Of a DNA stretch of 64,000 bases, positions 16,622 through 24,125 are shown in pieces. How positions within the stretch are numbered: position 1 is the first letter of the stretch; every line of letters begins with the position of its first letter. The notes under the pieces are model-generated. The model saw nothing but the letters and a program-made list of their open reading frames with translations, was not told the origin of the DNA and searched no databases. Location of the stretch: positions 3,477 to 67,476 of the forward strand of contig JAZUMF010000105.1 in NCBI GenBank assembly GCA_045603485.1, in the 5' to 3' direction. The position numbers were made by a program, and so were the translations under genes. This DNA comes from RGIG5952 sp045603485 (GTDB taxonomy: Bacteria > Verrucomicrobiota > Kiritimatiellia > RFP12 > JAAYLN01).

Positions 16622-17659
16622 ATGTGCGTTCTTTGTGGATATATCAGCAAAGAGAAAAATGTTGCGCCAAAACTCCTTGACTATGGTGAAAGCATAGAAG
16701 GGCTTTGGAGCGGTTTTTATACTGGCGTAGGAGTACTGGGCGACGATGGAGTTATCCGTCATCGTAAAACCACCGGCTGCTCATCAGTTTGGCGTGAGCG
16801 GTTTTCGACTGAAGATTTGCCCGGCAAAACGGGCTTTTTTCATAGCCGTACAAATAGCGGCGGCGACACAAGATATGCCCATCCATTTGTATCATGCGAT
16901 GGTACCACAATGCTTGTCGGGCAAGGGCATGCAGGATGCTTTGCCAAATATAATGACAAGATTGTTGATATAGCCAATAATCTTCTTGATGAAGGGGTTG
17001 TCTTTTCAAGTGCAGACCCTGACCTTGAACGCAAAAAGTATCAAGTTCTGAAAGATGGCTCACAGGTTCATGTGTCGGATATTGTTACCGAGTATGCAGC
17101 CTCGCTATATCGAAAATGCGGAGATCCTTTGGAGGCTGTCCGTAAAACGGCAACCGATATTCTCGAAGAGGCGATTTCTCTCTTTATTTTCCGTGATAAG
17201 CCAGGACATATATATGTTTCAAATATGAATGCACGCCTGGCAATCCGCCGCATTCCTGATGGAATCTTTATGACAACCAGCCTGTTGCTCTTTGATAAAG
17301 TCTATGGCGAGTCGTTGGAGATGCCGTCAAATGCTGTTGCAGATATTTCATTGGATTCTGCAACCTTTAAGCCGCTAGTTGATAACCTAACTGTGGGAGC
17401 ATTAGGGAATCCTAAACAGTTGTATCAAGATGTCTATGACTTTATAAAGTCAAATGACGGAGTTTCTTTGCCGCAAATAATGGATTCCGTTGTTAAAAAG
17501 CATTGTGCCGCAGACGATGTAGAGCCACTTTTCTTGCAAGGACTACCGCATCAAATTGTTGAGCAAATGTATGCCGAAGGCATAATCAATTATGAAACAA
17601 AAAAGGTCCCTGGGCCATCGTGTTGTAGCTATCCTGGAGCCAGAACATTGTTCTATTAA
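16622..17659 (+). CDS. Class II glutamine amidotransferase domain protein
   Basis: This is an Ntn-hydrolase type glutaminase of 345 residues. I chose ATG 16622 because it places Cys at position 2 (MCVLCGYIS), where it becomes the N-terminal nucleophile after Met removal; the longer frame from 16595 would bury it. Further family marks are FHSRTNSGGD, HPFV, and LVGQGHAGC where GlmS and PurF read V-HNG. The protein lacks the SIS isomerase domains of GlmS and the synthetase part of AsnB. The last about 150 residues are not recognised. The ammonia acceptor is unknown. It ends directly before a strong terminator. Confidence 0.85.
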   Translation: MCVLCGYISKEKNVAPKLLDYGESIEGLWSGFYTGVGVLGDDGVIRHRKTTGCSSVWRERFSTEDLPGKTGFFHSRTNSGGDTRYAHPFVSCDGTTMLVGQGHAGCFAKYNDKIVDIANNLLDEGVVFSSADPDLERKKYQVLKDGSQVHVSDIVTEYAASLYRKCGDPLEAVRKTATDILEEAISLFIFRDKPGHIYVSNMNARLAIRRIPDGIFMTTSLLLFDKVYGESLEMPSNAVADISLDSATFKPLVDNLTVGALGNPKQLYQDVYDFIKSNDGVSLPQIMDSVVKKHCAADDVEPLFLQGLPHQIVEQMYAEGIINYETKKVPGPSCCSYPGARTLFY

Positions 17660-17703
17660 AAAAAAATGACCTTTCGCGAAAGCAAAAGGTCATTCTTTTC
17701 TTT
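17659..17703. terminator. Strong bidirectional intrinsic terminator
   Basis: A ten-base-pair perfect stem AATGACCTTT (17665-17674) with AAAGGTCATT (17685-17694) encloses a loop that can fold further (CTTTCGCGAAAG). It is preceded by a run of A and followed by CTTTTCTTT, so it can end both the amidotransferase message and the convergent lipoprotein message. Confidence 0.92.
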
Positions 17704-17717
17704 ATGAAAGAAGGCAA

Positions 17718-17894
17718 TTACTTGCCGACAATGATACCATCGCCGTATATAGCACTCTCGAGAGAGATACCCATAAAGGTGCCATAATAAACATTGTTAG
17801 CGTTAGGACCTTTAGTAGGGGTGCGGAATGACACGCATCCGGTAGAAACTACTGCAATAGCAATTGCAACGGCAGCGATTAGAATTTTGCTCAT
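17718..17894 (-). CDS. Small lipoprotein, 58 residues (unrecognised)
   Basis: This short gene was read by hand from ATG 17894 to TAA 17718. The N-terminus is a type II signal peptide: MSKI, a hydrophobic run of alanines, isoleucines and valines, and a lipobox ending STGC with Cys20. The mature part is only about 39 residues (RTPTKGPNANNVYYGTF, ending IYGDGIIVGK). AAGGAG lies six bases before the ATG, and a promoter with a perfect TTGACA lies about 100 bases upstream. The convergent neighbour shares its terminator. The tail resembles small outer-membrane lipoproteins but I recognise no family. Confidence 0.85.
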   Translation of the reverse strand: MSKILIAAVAIAIAVVSTGCVSFRTPTKGPNANNVYYGTFMGISLESAIYGDGIIVGK

Positions 17895-17995
17895 CGTAAT
17901 CTCCTTTTTATATATCAGGATACGAAATCAGTTCCATTAAAGATTCGGAACACGCATTCCAATAGAAATCTTTATAAAACCAAATTCGTCTATAG

Positions 17996-18023
17996 TTTAT
18001 ATTTAGCATAAAGTTTTTGTCAA
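17996..18023 (-). promoter_or_regulatory. Promoter of the small lipoprotein
   Basis: On the minus strand, TTGACA (18018-18023), 16 bases, TATAAA (17996-18001). It would give a leader of about 95 bases before the ATG at 17894, unusually long for a 58-residue gene. Confidence 0.7.
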
Positions 18024-18079
18024 GTGATAATTTCGCATTGTATTGCTACGAATAGCTTTTTTTGCTAATATGCCTTCTC

Positions 18080-18157
18080 AAGTGACAGGCCTTGCATAAA
18101 CAATATTGCCAAATACCCCACTTTTTGGTAATATATTTACTTAAGGGACAGGCATCC
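18080..18157. repeat. GGACAGGC repeat unit flanking the left RAYT copy
   Basis: This unit is bounded by TGACAGGC (18083-18090) and GGACAGGC (18146-18153). Its interior (AATATTGCCAAATA, CCCACTTTTTGGTAATATAT) matches, in inverted orientation, the unit at 19876-19950 right of the second transposase copy. Confidence 0.88.
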
Positions 18158-18161
18158 AAAA

Positions 18162-18881
18162 CAACAAGGAAAACCAAGAGTCAAGAATATAGTCGAAAGC
18201 TACTACCATATAGTAAGCAGATGTATCTTCAGTCAGTTTTTGCTGGGGGATACGGATAAAGACATGTTCGTCAAGATGATGCGTACAATAGCCTATTTCA
18301 GTGGAATAGATATACTCAACTATTGCGTGATGGACAACCACTTTCATCTCCTCGTTCATGTACCTGAGCCATCAAAGCCTACAGAAGCACTATTACTAAA
18401 ACGCATATCCGCACTCTACGGTAGACTCCACGCAGCTGACCTTAAGAGCCGCTGGTATGAACTAAAGAAGCAAAACCGACCAGATATTGTCGAAGAAGAG
18501 CAGGCGGCATTCATTCGCCGCATGGGAGATATAACACCATTTATGCAGTGCCTAAAGCAACGCTACTCAGCCTGGTACCGCGCAAGACACGACTACAAAC
18601 AAGGCACAATGTGGGAAGGTCGTTTCCGCAGCACACTAGTAGAAGGCACCTCAGAAACCCTCTCCTCAATCTCAGCCTACATCGACCTAAATCCCGTCCG
18701 CGCAGGCATAGTAGACGACCCCAAAGACTACAAATGGGCAGGCTTTGCCAATGCGCTGAAAGGCGATAGCAAATCAATGGAAGGCATAGCAAAGATGTAT
18801 GACAAAACAGCTAGTGACACATCCTTTGCAGATTTGGCGAAAGAATATCGTCTAAAGAAGTCGGAGGCCAAGCGGTCTTAG
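18162..18881 (+). pseudogene. Decayed REP-associated tyrosine transposase (RAYT), left copy
   Basis: Nearly identical to the intact minus-strand copy at 18912-19769 over about 690 bases, but damaged at both ends. The start codon is lost (CAA GGA AAA CCA in place of ATG AGA AAA CCA), leaving only a TTG at 18240 without a ribosome site. The C-terminus lacks about 40 residues and ends KKSEAKRS. The catalytic HUH pair (DNHFHLLVH) and the conserved YYHIVSRC remain in the open frame. It could still yield an N-terminally truncated protein, but it is probably inactive. Confidence 0.82.
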
Positions 18882-18911
18882 GAAGACAACATTCACACAC
18901 AACTCCTTGGC

Positions 18912-19769
18912 TCACAGAACGACATGGCTACGATCCGACTTTGAGCCTATGATGGCGCCGTGTGTGAAGTGGCGTATTTTGCAGCGAAGTATTACCGATA
19001 ACGGTAACTCGCCTTTTTCATCTATTACTTCTTGTACCTTTTCTGGCTCTATTGCATCGGAGCCGCGTACATAGAGTTTTAGACGATATTCTTTTGCCAA
19101 ATCTGCAAAGGATGTGTCTTTAGCTGTTTTGTCATACATCTTTGCTATGCCTTCCATTGATTTGCTATCGCCTTTCAGCGCATTGGCAAAGCCTGCCCAT
19201 TTGTAGTCTTTGGGGTCATCTACTATGCCTGCGCGTACGGGATTTAGGTCGATGTAGGCTGAGATTGAGGAGAGTGTTTCTGAGGTGCCTTCTACTAGGG
19301 TGCTACGGAAGCGCCCTTCCCACATTGTACCTTGCTTGTAGTCGTGTCTTGCGCGGTACCAGGCTGAGTAGCGTTGCTTTAGGCACTGCATAAATGGTGT
19401 TATATCTCCCATGCGGCGAATGAATGCGGCCTGTTCTTCTTCGACAATATCGGGGCGATTTTGCTTCTTTAGCTCATACCAGCGGCTTTTAAGGTCAGCT
19501 GCGTGGAGTCTTCCATAGAGTGCCGATATGCGTTTTAGTAATAGTGCCTCTGTGGGCTTTGATGGCTCTGGTACATGAACGAGGAGATGGAAGTGGTTAT
19601 CCATTACGCAATAGTTGAGTATATCTATTCCGCTGAAATATGCTATTGTACGCATCATCTTGACGAACATCTCTTTATCTGTATCCCCCAGCAAAAACTG
19701 ACTGAAGATACATCTGCTTACTATATGGTAGTAGCTTTCGCCTGCGTTCTTGACTCTTGGTTTTCTCAT
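18912..19769 (-). CDS. REP-associated tyrosine transposase (RAYT, Y1_Tnp/IS200-like), right copy
   Basis: This single-strand DNA transposase of 285 residues has GESYYHIVSRC, the metal-binding HUH pair in MDNHFHLLVHVPE and the long basic central part with FMQCLKQRYSAWYRARH, GTMWEGRFRSTLVE and DLNPVRAGIV, all typical of RAYTs. The catalytic tyrosine lies further downstream (several candidates). RAYTs act on hairpin-forming repeats scattered in the genome rather than on their own ends. AAGGAG lies six bases before ATG 19769. Repeat units with GGACAGGC motifs lie directly upstream. The inverted left copy forms a long palindrome with it. Confidence 0.93.
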   Translation of the reverse strand: MRKPRVKNAGESYYHIVSRCIFSQFLLGDTDKEMFVKMMRTIAYFSGIDILNYCVMDNHFHLLVHVPEPSKPTEALLLKRISALYGRLHAADLKSRWYELKKQNRPDIVEEEQAAFIRRMGDITPFMQCLKQRYSAWYRARHDYKQGTMWEGRFRSTLVEGTSETLSSISAYIDLNPVRAGIVDDPKDYKWAGFANALKGDSKSMEGIAKMYDKTAKDTSFADLAKEYRLKLYVRGSDAIEPEKVQEVIDEKGELPLSVILRCKIRHFTHGAIIGSKSDRSHVVL

Positions 19770-19802
19770 TGTTGTCTCCTTGTGGTGAATGTGGCAGACT
19801 TT

Positions 19803-20000
19803 GGGTCTGTCCCTCGGTCAAATATATTACCAAAAAAGAAGATGCTTGGCAATAATTTTGTATAGCACTTTCTCGGATGCCTGTCCCCTAGGCAGATATA
19901 TTACCAAAAAGTGGGATATTTGGCAATATTGTTTATATAAGGCCTGTCCCTCAGTAAAGATGTTAGCAAAAAAGGCGGAGCGAATTGGCAACATTAATGT
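19803..20000. repeat. Array of three GGACAGGC (GCCTGTCC) repeat units
   Basis: Motifs at 19805-19812 (GTCTGTCC), 19879-19886 and 19942-19949 (both GCCTGTCC) start three units of about 74, 63 and 60 bases. Each reads motif - AGATATATTACCAAAAA-like core - TTGGCAAtatT. The middle unit is the mirror image of the one at 18080-18157. The third is diverged and carries the -35 box of the next gene. Confidence 0.88.
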
Positions 20001-20014
20001 GGTTTTGATATAAT
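19985..20014 (+). promoter_or_regulatory. Promoter of the GH39-like gene, within a repeat unit
   Basis: TTGGCA (19985-19990), 18 bases, TATAAT (20009-20014). The -35 is the conserved TTGGCAA of the repeat, while the -10 lies just outside it. The leader is about 25 bases with GAAAGGA before the ATG. Confidence 0.75.
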
Positions 20015-20046
20015 ACTCACCATCTTGACTTTTTGAAAGGACTGCT

Positions 20047-21399
20047 ATGAAACTCAATCTTAACTTTGACAATGTTATTGGAAAAATCAAGCCTATGCAT
20101 GCCGTCGGGCAGCCTCCCTTTACCGGGGGATTCCAGTCTTTGAATTTTAAACCGATACAGATATTGAAGGATGCCCATGTCCCATATTCTAGGCTTCACG
20201 ATGTTGGCGGTGCCTTTGGAGGAAATCGTTTCGTTGACATACCAAATATCTTTAGGGATTTTGATGCCGATGAAAACGACCCTGCATCTTATGATTTTGC
20301 ATTTACCGATGTCCTTATCAAGGCGATGATGGAATATGATGTACCGCCATATTTCAGATTGGGCGTTACTATTGAAAATCAAAGCTTTGTTAGGGCTTAC
20401 CGTATCCACCCTCCAAAGGATTATGGCAAGTGGGCAAGAATTTGCGAGCACATTGTCCGCCACTATAATGAGGGATGGGCTGACGGCTTCCACTTTGGAA
20501 TTAAGTATTGGGAGATTTGGAATGAGCCTGAGAATCGTGAAATTCCAAAATTAAATCAATTGTGGACTGGTACCGCCGAGCAGTATTATGAGCTTTACGA
20601 TGTTGCCGCCAAGCATTTGAAGAATTGCTTTGGCGACAAGATTAAGGTCGGCGGATATGGCGCTTGCGGTTTCTATGGCATATTCGGCGACCCTGAGAAG
20701 TATGGCCTTAATGTCGAGAGGAGAACCGAGGAGCGTTACAATAGCGCCAAGGAGGACTATCGTATAAACTTCTTCTTGGGCTTCATGGAATATCTAAAGG
20801 CGCACAACACTCCGATCGACTTTTTCTCATGGCATACATACGGCACAATTGATGTTATCTTGGTTGAGGCTGATTTTGTTGATAACACCTTGAATAAATA
20901 TGGTTTTGGGAATATTGAGACACATCTTAACGAGTGGAACCTATCCCACGACCGCAATAAGAATAAGGGCACATCATTTGCGTCATCAAATGTAATGGCG
21001 ACTATGATCGGTATGCAGTACAAGAAGACCGACATGCTGATGTATTATGATTCACGATTCGCCGCAATCAGCGCTTACGCTGGCTTGTACGATGTTACAA
21101 CGCTTGAGCCCTCCTGCGTTTATTATTCACTTAAAGCCTTTGGCGAGTTATATACCTTGGAAAACCAGGTTGAATGCGCTCTTGGCAAGGATGGGGTATT
21201 CGCCGTTGCCGCTAAAAACGGCGACAAGGAGATGGTAATCCTATCAAATCTTGAGGATGACATCGTCATTGAAACCGAGCTTTCCCAAGATTTCAGCGCA
21301 TACTTGATTGATAAGGACAACTTTATCGTCAAGACCGATTTAAATCCTAAGGAATTCACTCTTAGGAAGAATGATGTCATTGTCTTGAAGAACTACTAA
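20047..21399 (+). CDS. GH39-like glycoside hydrolase (clan A, beta-xylosidase type)
   Basis: This 450-residue (beta/alpha)8-type hydrolase has no signal peptide. The acid/base Glu is in KYWEIWNEPE (E160) and the nucleophile Glu in ETHLNEWN (E296), the spacing expected for GH39 and related clan-A families. SRLHDVGG near residue 48 and FSWHTYG near 260 are also typical. A short beta-rich C-terminal domain (about 375-450) follows. Substrates of the family are xylosides, arabinosides or iduronides; which one cannot be told. The cytoplasmic location suggests it works on imported oligosaccharides. The next gene starts 16 bases downstream, so the two form a unit. Confidence 0.85.
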   Translation: MKLNLNFDNVIGKIKPMHAVGQPPFTGGFQSLNFKPIQILKDAHVPYSRLHDVGGAFGGNRFVDIPNIFRDFDADENDPASYDFAFTDVLIKAMMEYDVPPYFRLGVTIENQSFVRAYRIHPPKDYGKWARICEHIVRHYNEGWADGFHFGIKYWEIWNEPENREIPKLNQLWTGTAEQYYELYDVAAKHLKNCFGDKIKVGGYGACGFYGIFGDPEKYGLNVERRTEERYNSAKEDYRINFFLGFMEYLKAHNTPIDFFSWHTYGTIDVILVEADFVDNTLNKYGFGNIETHLNEWNLSHDRNKNKGTSFASSNVMATMIGMQYKKTDMLMYYDSRFAAISAYAGLYDVTTLEPSCVYYSLKAFGELYTLENQVECALGKDGVFAVAAKNGDKEMVILSNLEDDIVIETELSQDFSAYLIDKDNFIVKTDLNPKEFTLRKNDVIVLKNY

Positions 21400-21415
21400 T
21401 CAATAGGATTGTAAG

Positions 21416-22345
21416 ATGCACTCAATACTAAGGTTTATAGCAGTCATCGTGCTGTCCGCGTTTGCTTTTATAGCTTCTGCGGCTCAAAAGAACGACGAAG
21501 CGCTCAAGGTTCTTGCAATCGGGAACTCATTCTCTGTTTGCGTTCTTAAGGAGATGCCGAAGATTGCGACCGACCTTGGATGCAAGCTTGACTTTTGCTC
21601 AATGTATATCGGCGGTTGCACACTTGGCAAGCATGCCGGTAATTTGAATAAGACAAATGCCTCGCCTTATTCGATTACATGGAGCTATGTTTCATGTGAA
21701 CATGGCTCTGAGCCTTTCAAGGATGCCTTGACCGAAGCAAATGGGAAATATTACAGCAATATTGTGAAGATGCTCAAGGCTGACAAGTGGAATGTTGTCA
21801 CGATTCAGCAAGGCAGCCATCAAAGTTGGAGGCCTGGCAGCTACGAGCCCCACGGTACAATGCTTATCAACGCAATCAAAAAGCACGCGCCTCAGGCAAA
21901 GATATATGTTCAGCAGACCTGGTCCTATACCCCTTGGGATAACCGCCTTAAAAAATGGGGTATAGATCAGAATCAAATGTTTGATGGTATCGAAAAGGCT
22001 TACGGGGAGTTCGCAAAATCCCATGGTCTTGACTTGATTCTAACGGGCAAGGCTATTCAGCTTTTCCGGAAGGAATTGCCTGTCAAATATACCGAAAACT
22101 CAAATGCTGACGATGTCGTCGGCGTGAACAAATTCAAGAAATTTGAAAATGGCAAGTATTGGATTAGTGGCGATCCCTTTCACCTCAACAAGAAGGGTGT
22201 CTACTTCCAAGCTCTGGTTTGGACAGCAAAGCTTTTTGGTGCGGATGTCACCAAATGCAACTATGTTCCAGAACACCTTAAAAAGACGCCAGAAACTGTT
22301 GAGCTGATGAAGAAAATCGCTTGCGAAGTTGCAAAGCAAAAGTAG
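21416..22345 (+). CDS. Secreted SGNH-type hydrolase (DUF4886)
   Basis: This 309-residue protein has a signal peptide (residues 1-22, hydrophobic run ending ASAAQ), so it is exported. The SGNH blocks are visible: block I GNSFSVCVL with the nucleophile Ser, a Gly in the GGCTLGKH region, TIQQGSHQ in place of the block III Asn, and the C-terminal D-x2-H (GDPFHLN). DUF4886 proteins are found in polysaccharide-utilisation loci and are thought to be carbohydrate esterases. It pairs with the upstream GH39-like gene, which suggests removal of acyl groups from the same glycan. The ester removed is not known. Confidence 0.85.
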   Translation: MHSILRFIAVIVLSAFAFIASAAQKNDEALKVLAIGNSFSVCVLKEMPKIATDLGCKLDFCSMYIGGCTLGKHAGNLNKTNASPYSITWSYVSCEHGSEPFKDALTEANGKYYSNIVKMLKADKWNVVTIQQGSHQSWRPGSYEPHGTMLINAIKKHAPQAKIYVQQTWSYTPWDNRLKKWGIDQNQMFDGIEKAYGEFAKSHGLDLILTGKAIQLFRKELPVKYTENSNADDVVGVNKFKKFENGKYWISGDPFHLNKKGVYFQALVWTAKLFGADVTKCNYVPEHLKKTPETVELMKKIACEVAKQK

Positions 22346-22402
22346 TTCCTGAAAGGTCAAAATACCATTTCCAGAGGAATTTCTTCTTCCTGCTCTTTAG
22401 AA

Positions 22403-22444
22403 AACCGCTTTTCGTAATCTGTTATTCAATTACGAAGAGCGGTT
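22403..22444 (-). terminator. Intrinsic terminator overlapping the 3' end of oadA
   Basis: A 16-base-pair stem (22403-22418 with 22429-22444, one G-T pair, ten-base loop) includes the last codons and stop of the carboxyltransferase gene. It is followed on the minus strand by TTTTCT. It lies between convergent genes and probably stops both. Confidence 0.75.
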
Positions 22445-24110
22445 GTCCTTTAGATACCGAAGCACCTTGCTCTACGAGGAACTTTACGACCTTGCAATCG
22501 CGAGGAACCGACACATTATTGAGCAGCTTCATAGCCTCGACCGCGCAAACAGTATCGCCTTCTTTGCAAGTGGCTCCCTCTTCAATCCAGTTTGGCTTAT
22601 CATTTGCCGGGCGGCGATAGAAGGTTCCAGCGAGAGGCGAGCAGACGGTATTTTCGTCTGTGGCTGGTTGAGAGGCTGGCTCTTGAACGGCAGGTTTCTC
22701 TGCGATGGTTGCGGACTGGCTCTGCCGGCGCATCTCCAAATCTGCCGGGATTGGAGCTCGAGATGCTTTCGGTGCTGCACGCCATTTGAAATAATCCAAC
22801 GCGACCTCGGGGAAGAGACAGTATGAAAGGATGTCTTCTTCTGCCTTGATATACTTTGAATCAAGCGCAGCCGCTGCCAAGGGCAAGCCCGGCTCAAGAG
22901 AATCTGCCGGGCGGCGATCTATGCGCTTGCCGTCTGGCAAAATCTTTTCAACGACTTCCGCTTTGACAGGCGCTGGCGAGCGGCCATACAAGCCGCGCAC
23001 ATAATTGCGCGTCTCTTCGGTCACCATACCATAACGCTCGCCCTTGAGAACATTGAGAACGGCCTGAATTCCGATAATCTGGCTCGTAGGCGTGACGAGC
23101 GGAGGATAGCCCATATCTTCGCGGACGCGGGGAAGCTCTTCAAGAACTTCATCTAGACGGTCAAGAGCATTCTGCCCCTGAAGCTGAGAGCGAAGGTTTG
23201 AAATCATTCCACCCGGAATATGGTGAATCAGGACACCGGCATCGACAAAATCGGGAGATGCGCTTGCAGGCTCGCGAAGAGGACGGAGCTTTTTGAAATG
23301 AAGGGATATTTTGCGAATGGCATCCAAATCAAGTCCCGTATCAAAGCCTGATGACTTGAGAATAGCGTCCATTGTCTCGACCGGTGGCTGACTTGAGACA
23401 CCTGAAAGAGACGAGACGGAGCAATCTACCGCACCGGCACCGGCTTCAGCCGCTGCAAGATATGCCGCAACTGCCATGCCGCTTGTCATGTGAGAGTGGA
23501 CCTGCAGCGGAATAGAGACCTTTGCTGAAATTGCCTTGACGAGACGAGAGGCTTCGGCTGGGGTCAGAATTCCAGCCATATCCTTGATACAGATTGAATC
23601 GGCTCCAAGCTGCTCGAGCTCGCCCGCCAAACGAACATACATTTCTTCAGTATGAACTGGGCTAAAGGTATAACTTAGCGTTCCTTGGGCATGGGCGCCG
23701 ACAGACTTTACCGTCTTGATCGCACACTCGAGGTTACGGGTGTCATTAAGGGCGTCAAAGATACGGAAAATATCAATACCGTTCTTTGCCGCAAGCTCAA
23801 TGAAGCGACGAAGAACATCATCGGGGTAATTTTTATAGCCGAGGATATTCTGACCACGAAGAAGCATTTGCAAGGGCGTCTTCGCATGAGACTTAATGAG
23901 GCGTAGGCGCTCCCATGGGTCTTCACGCAAAAAGCGTAGGCAGACATCAAAGGTTGCTCCGCCCCAGCACTCTAGCGAATAGTATCCTGCCGTATCAACG
24001 GTATCGACTATCGACAAGATATCCTCTGTGCGCATACGGGTTGCCCAAAGTGACTGATGCGCATCGCGAAGAGTTGTATCGGTAATTCTGATTAAAGGCT
24101 TATTCTTCAT
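22422..24110 (-). CDS. oadA: Oxaloacetate decarboxylase alpha/transcarboxylase 5S-type carboxyltransferase with C-terminal biotin domain
   Basis: This 562-residue protein is a carboxyltransferase TIM barrel (about 1-300: TDTTLRDAHQS, the metal site QVHSHMTSG and AAEAGAGAVDCS), then the conserved helical domain, a Pro/Ala/Gln-rich linker (about 455-490) and a biotinyl domain with the acceptor lysine in EAMKLLNNV (about K528). It transfers CO2 between oxaloacetate/pyruvate and biotin. The membrane subunits OadB and OadG are not nearby. Instead it directly follows the fused accD-accA gene after 15 bases, which makes a soluble transcarboxylase-type partnership possible. Pyruvate carboxylase subunit B is the other reading. 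Confidence 0.9.
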   Translation of the reverse strand: MKNKPLIRITDTTLRDAHQSLWATRMRTEDILSIVDTVDTAGYYSLECWGGATFDVCLRFLREDPWERLRLIKSHAKTPLQMLLRGQNILGYKNYPDDVLRRFIELAAKNGIDIFRIFDALNDTRNLECAIKTVKSVGAHAQGTLSYTFSPVHTEEMYVRLAGELEQLGADSICIKDMAGILTPAEASRLVKAISAKVSIPLQVHSHMTSGMAVAAYLAAAEAGAGAVDCSVSSLSGVSSQPPVETMDAILKSSGFDTGLDLDAIRKISLHFKKLRPLREPASASPDFVDAGVLIHHIPGGMISNLRSQLQGQNALDRLDEVLEELPRVREDMGYPPLVTPTSQIIGIQAVLNVLKGERYGMVTEETRNYVRGLYGRSPAPVKAEVVEKILPDGKRIDRRPADSLEPGLPLAAAALDSKYIKAEEDILSYCLFPEVALDYFKWRAAPKASRAPIPADLEMRRQSQSATIAEKPAVQEPASQPATDENTVCSPLAGTFYRRPANDKPNWIEEGATCKEGDTVCAVEAMKLLNNVSVPRDCKVVKFLVEQGASVSKGQPLFVIE

Positions 24111-24125
24111 CGGAGACCTCTCTGA

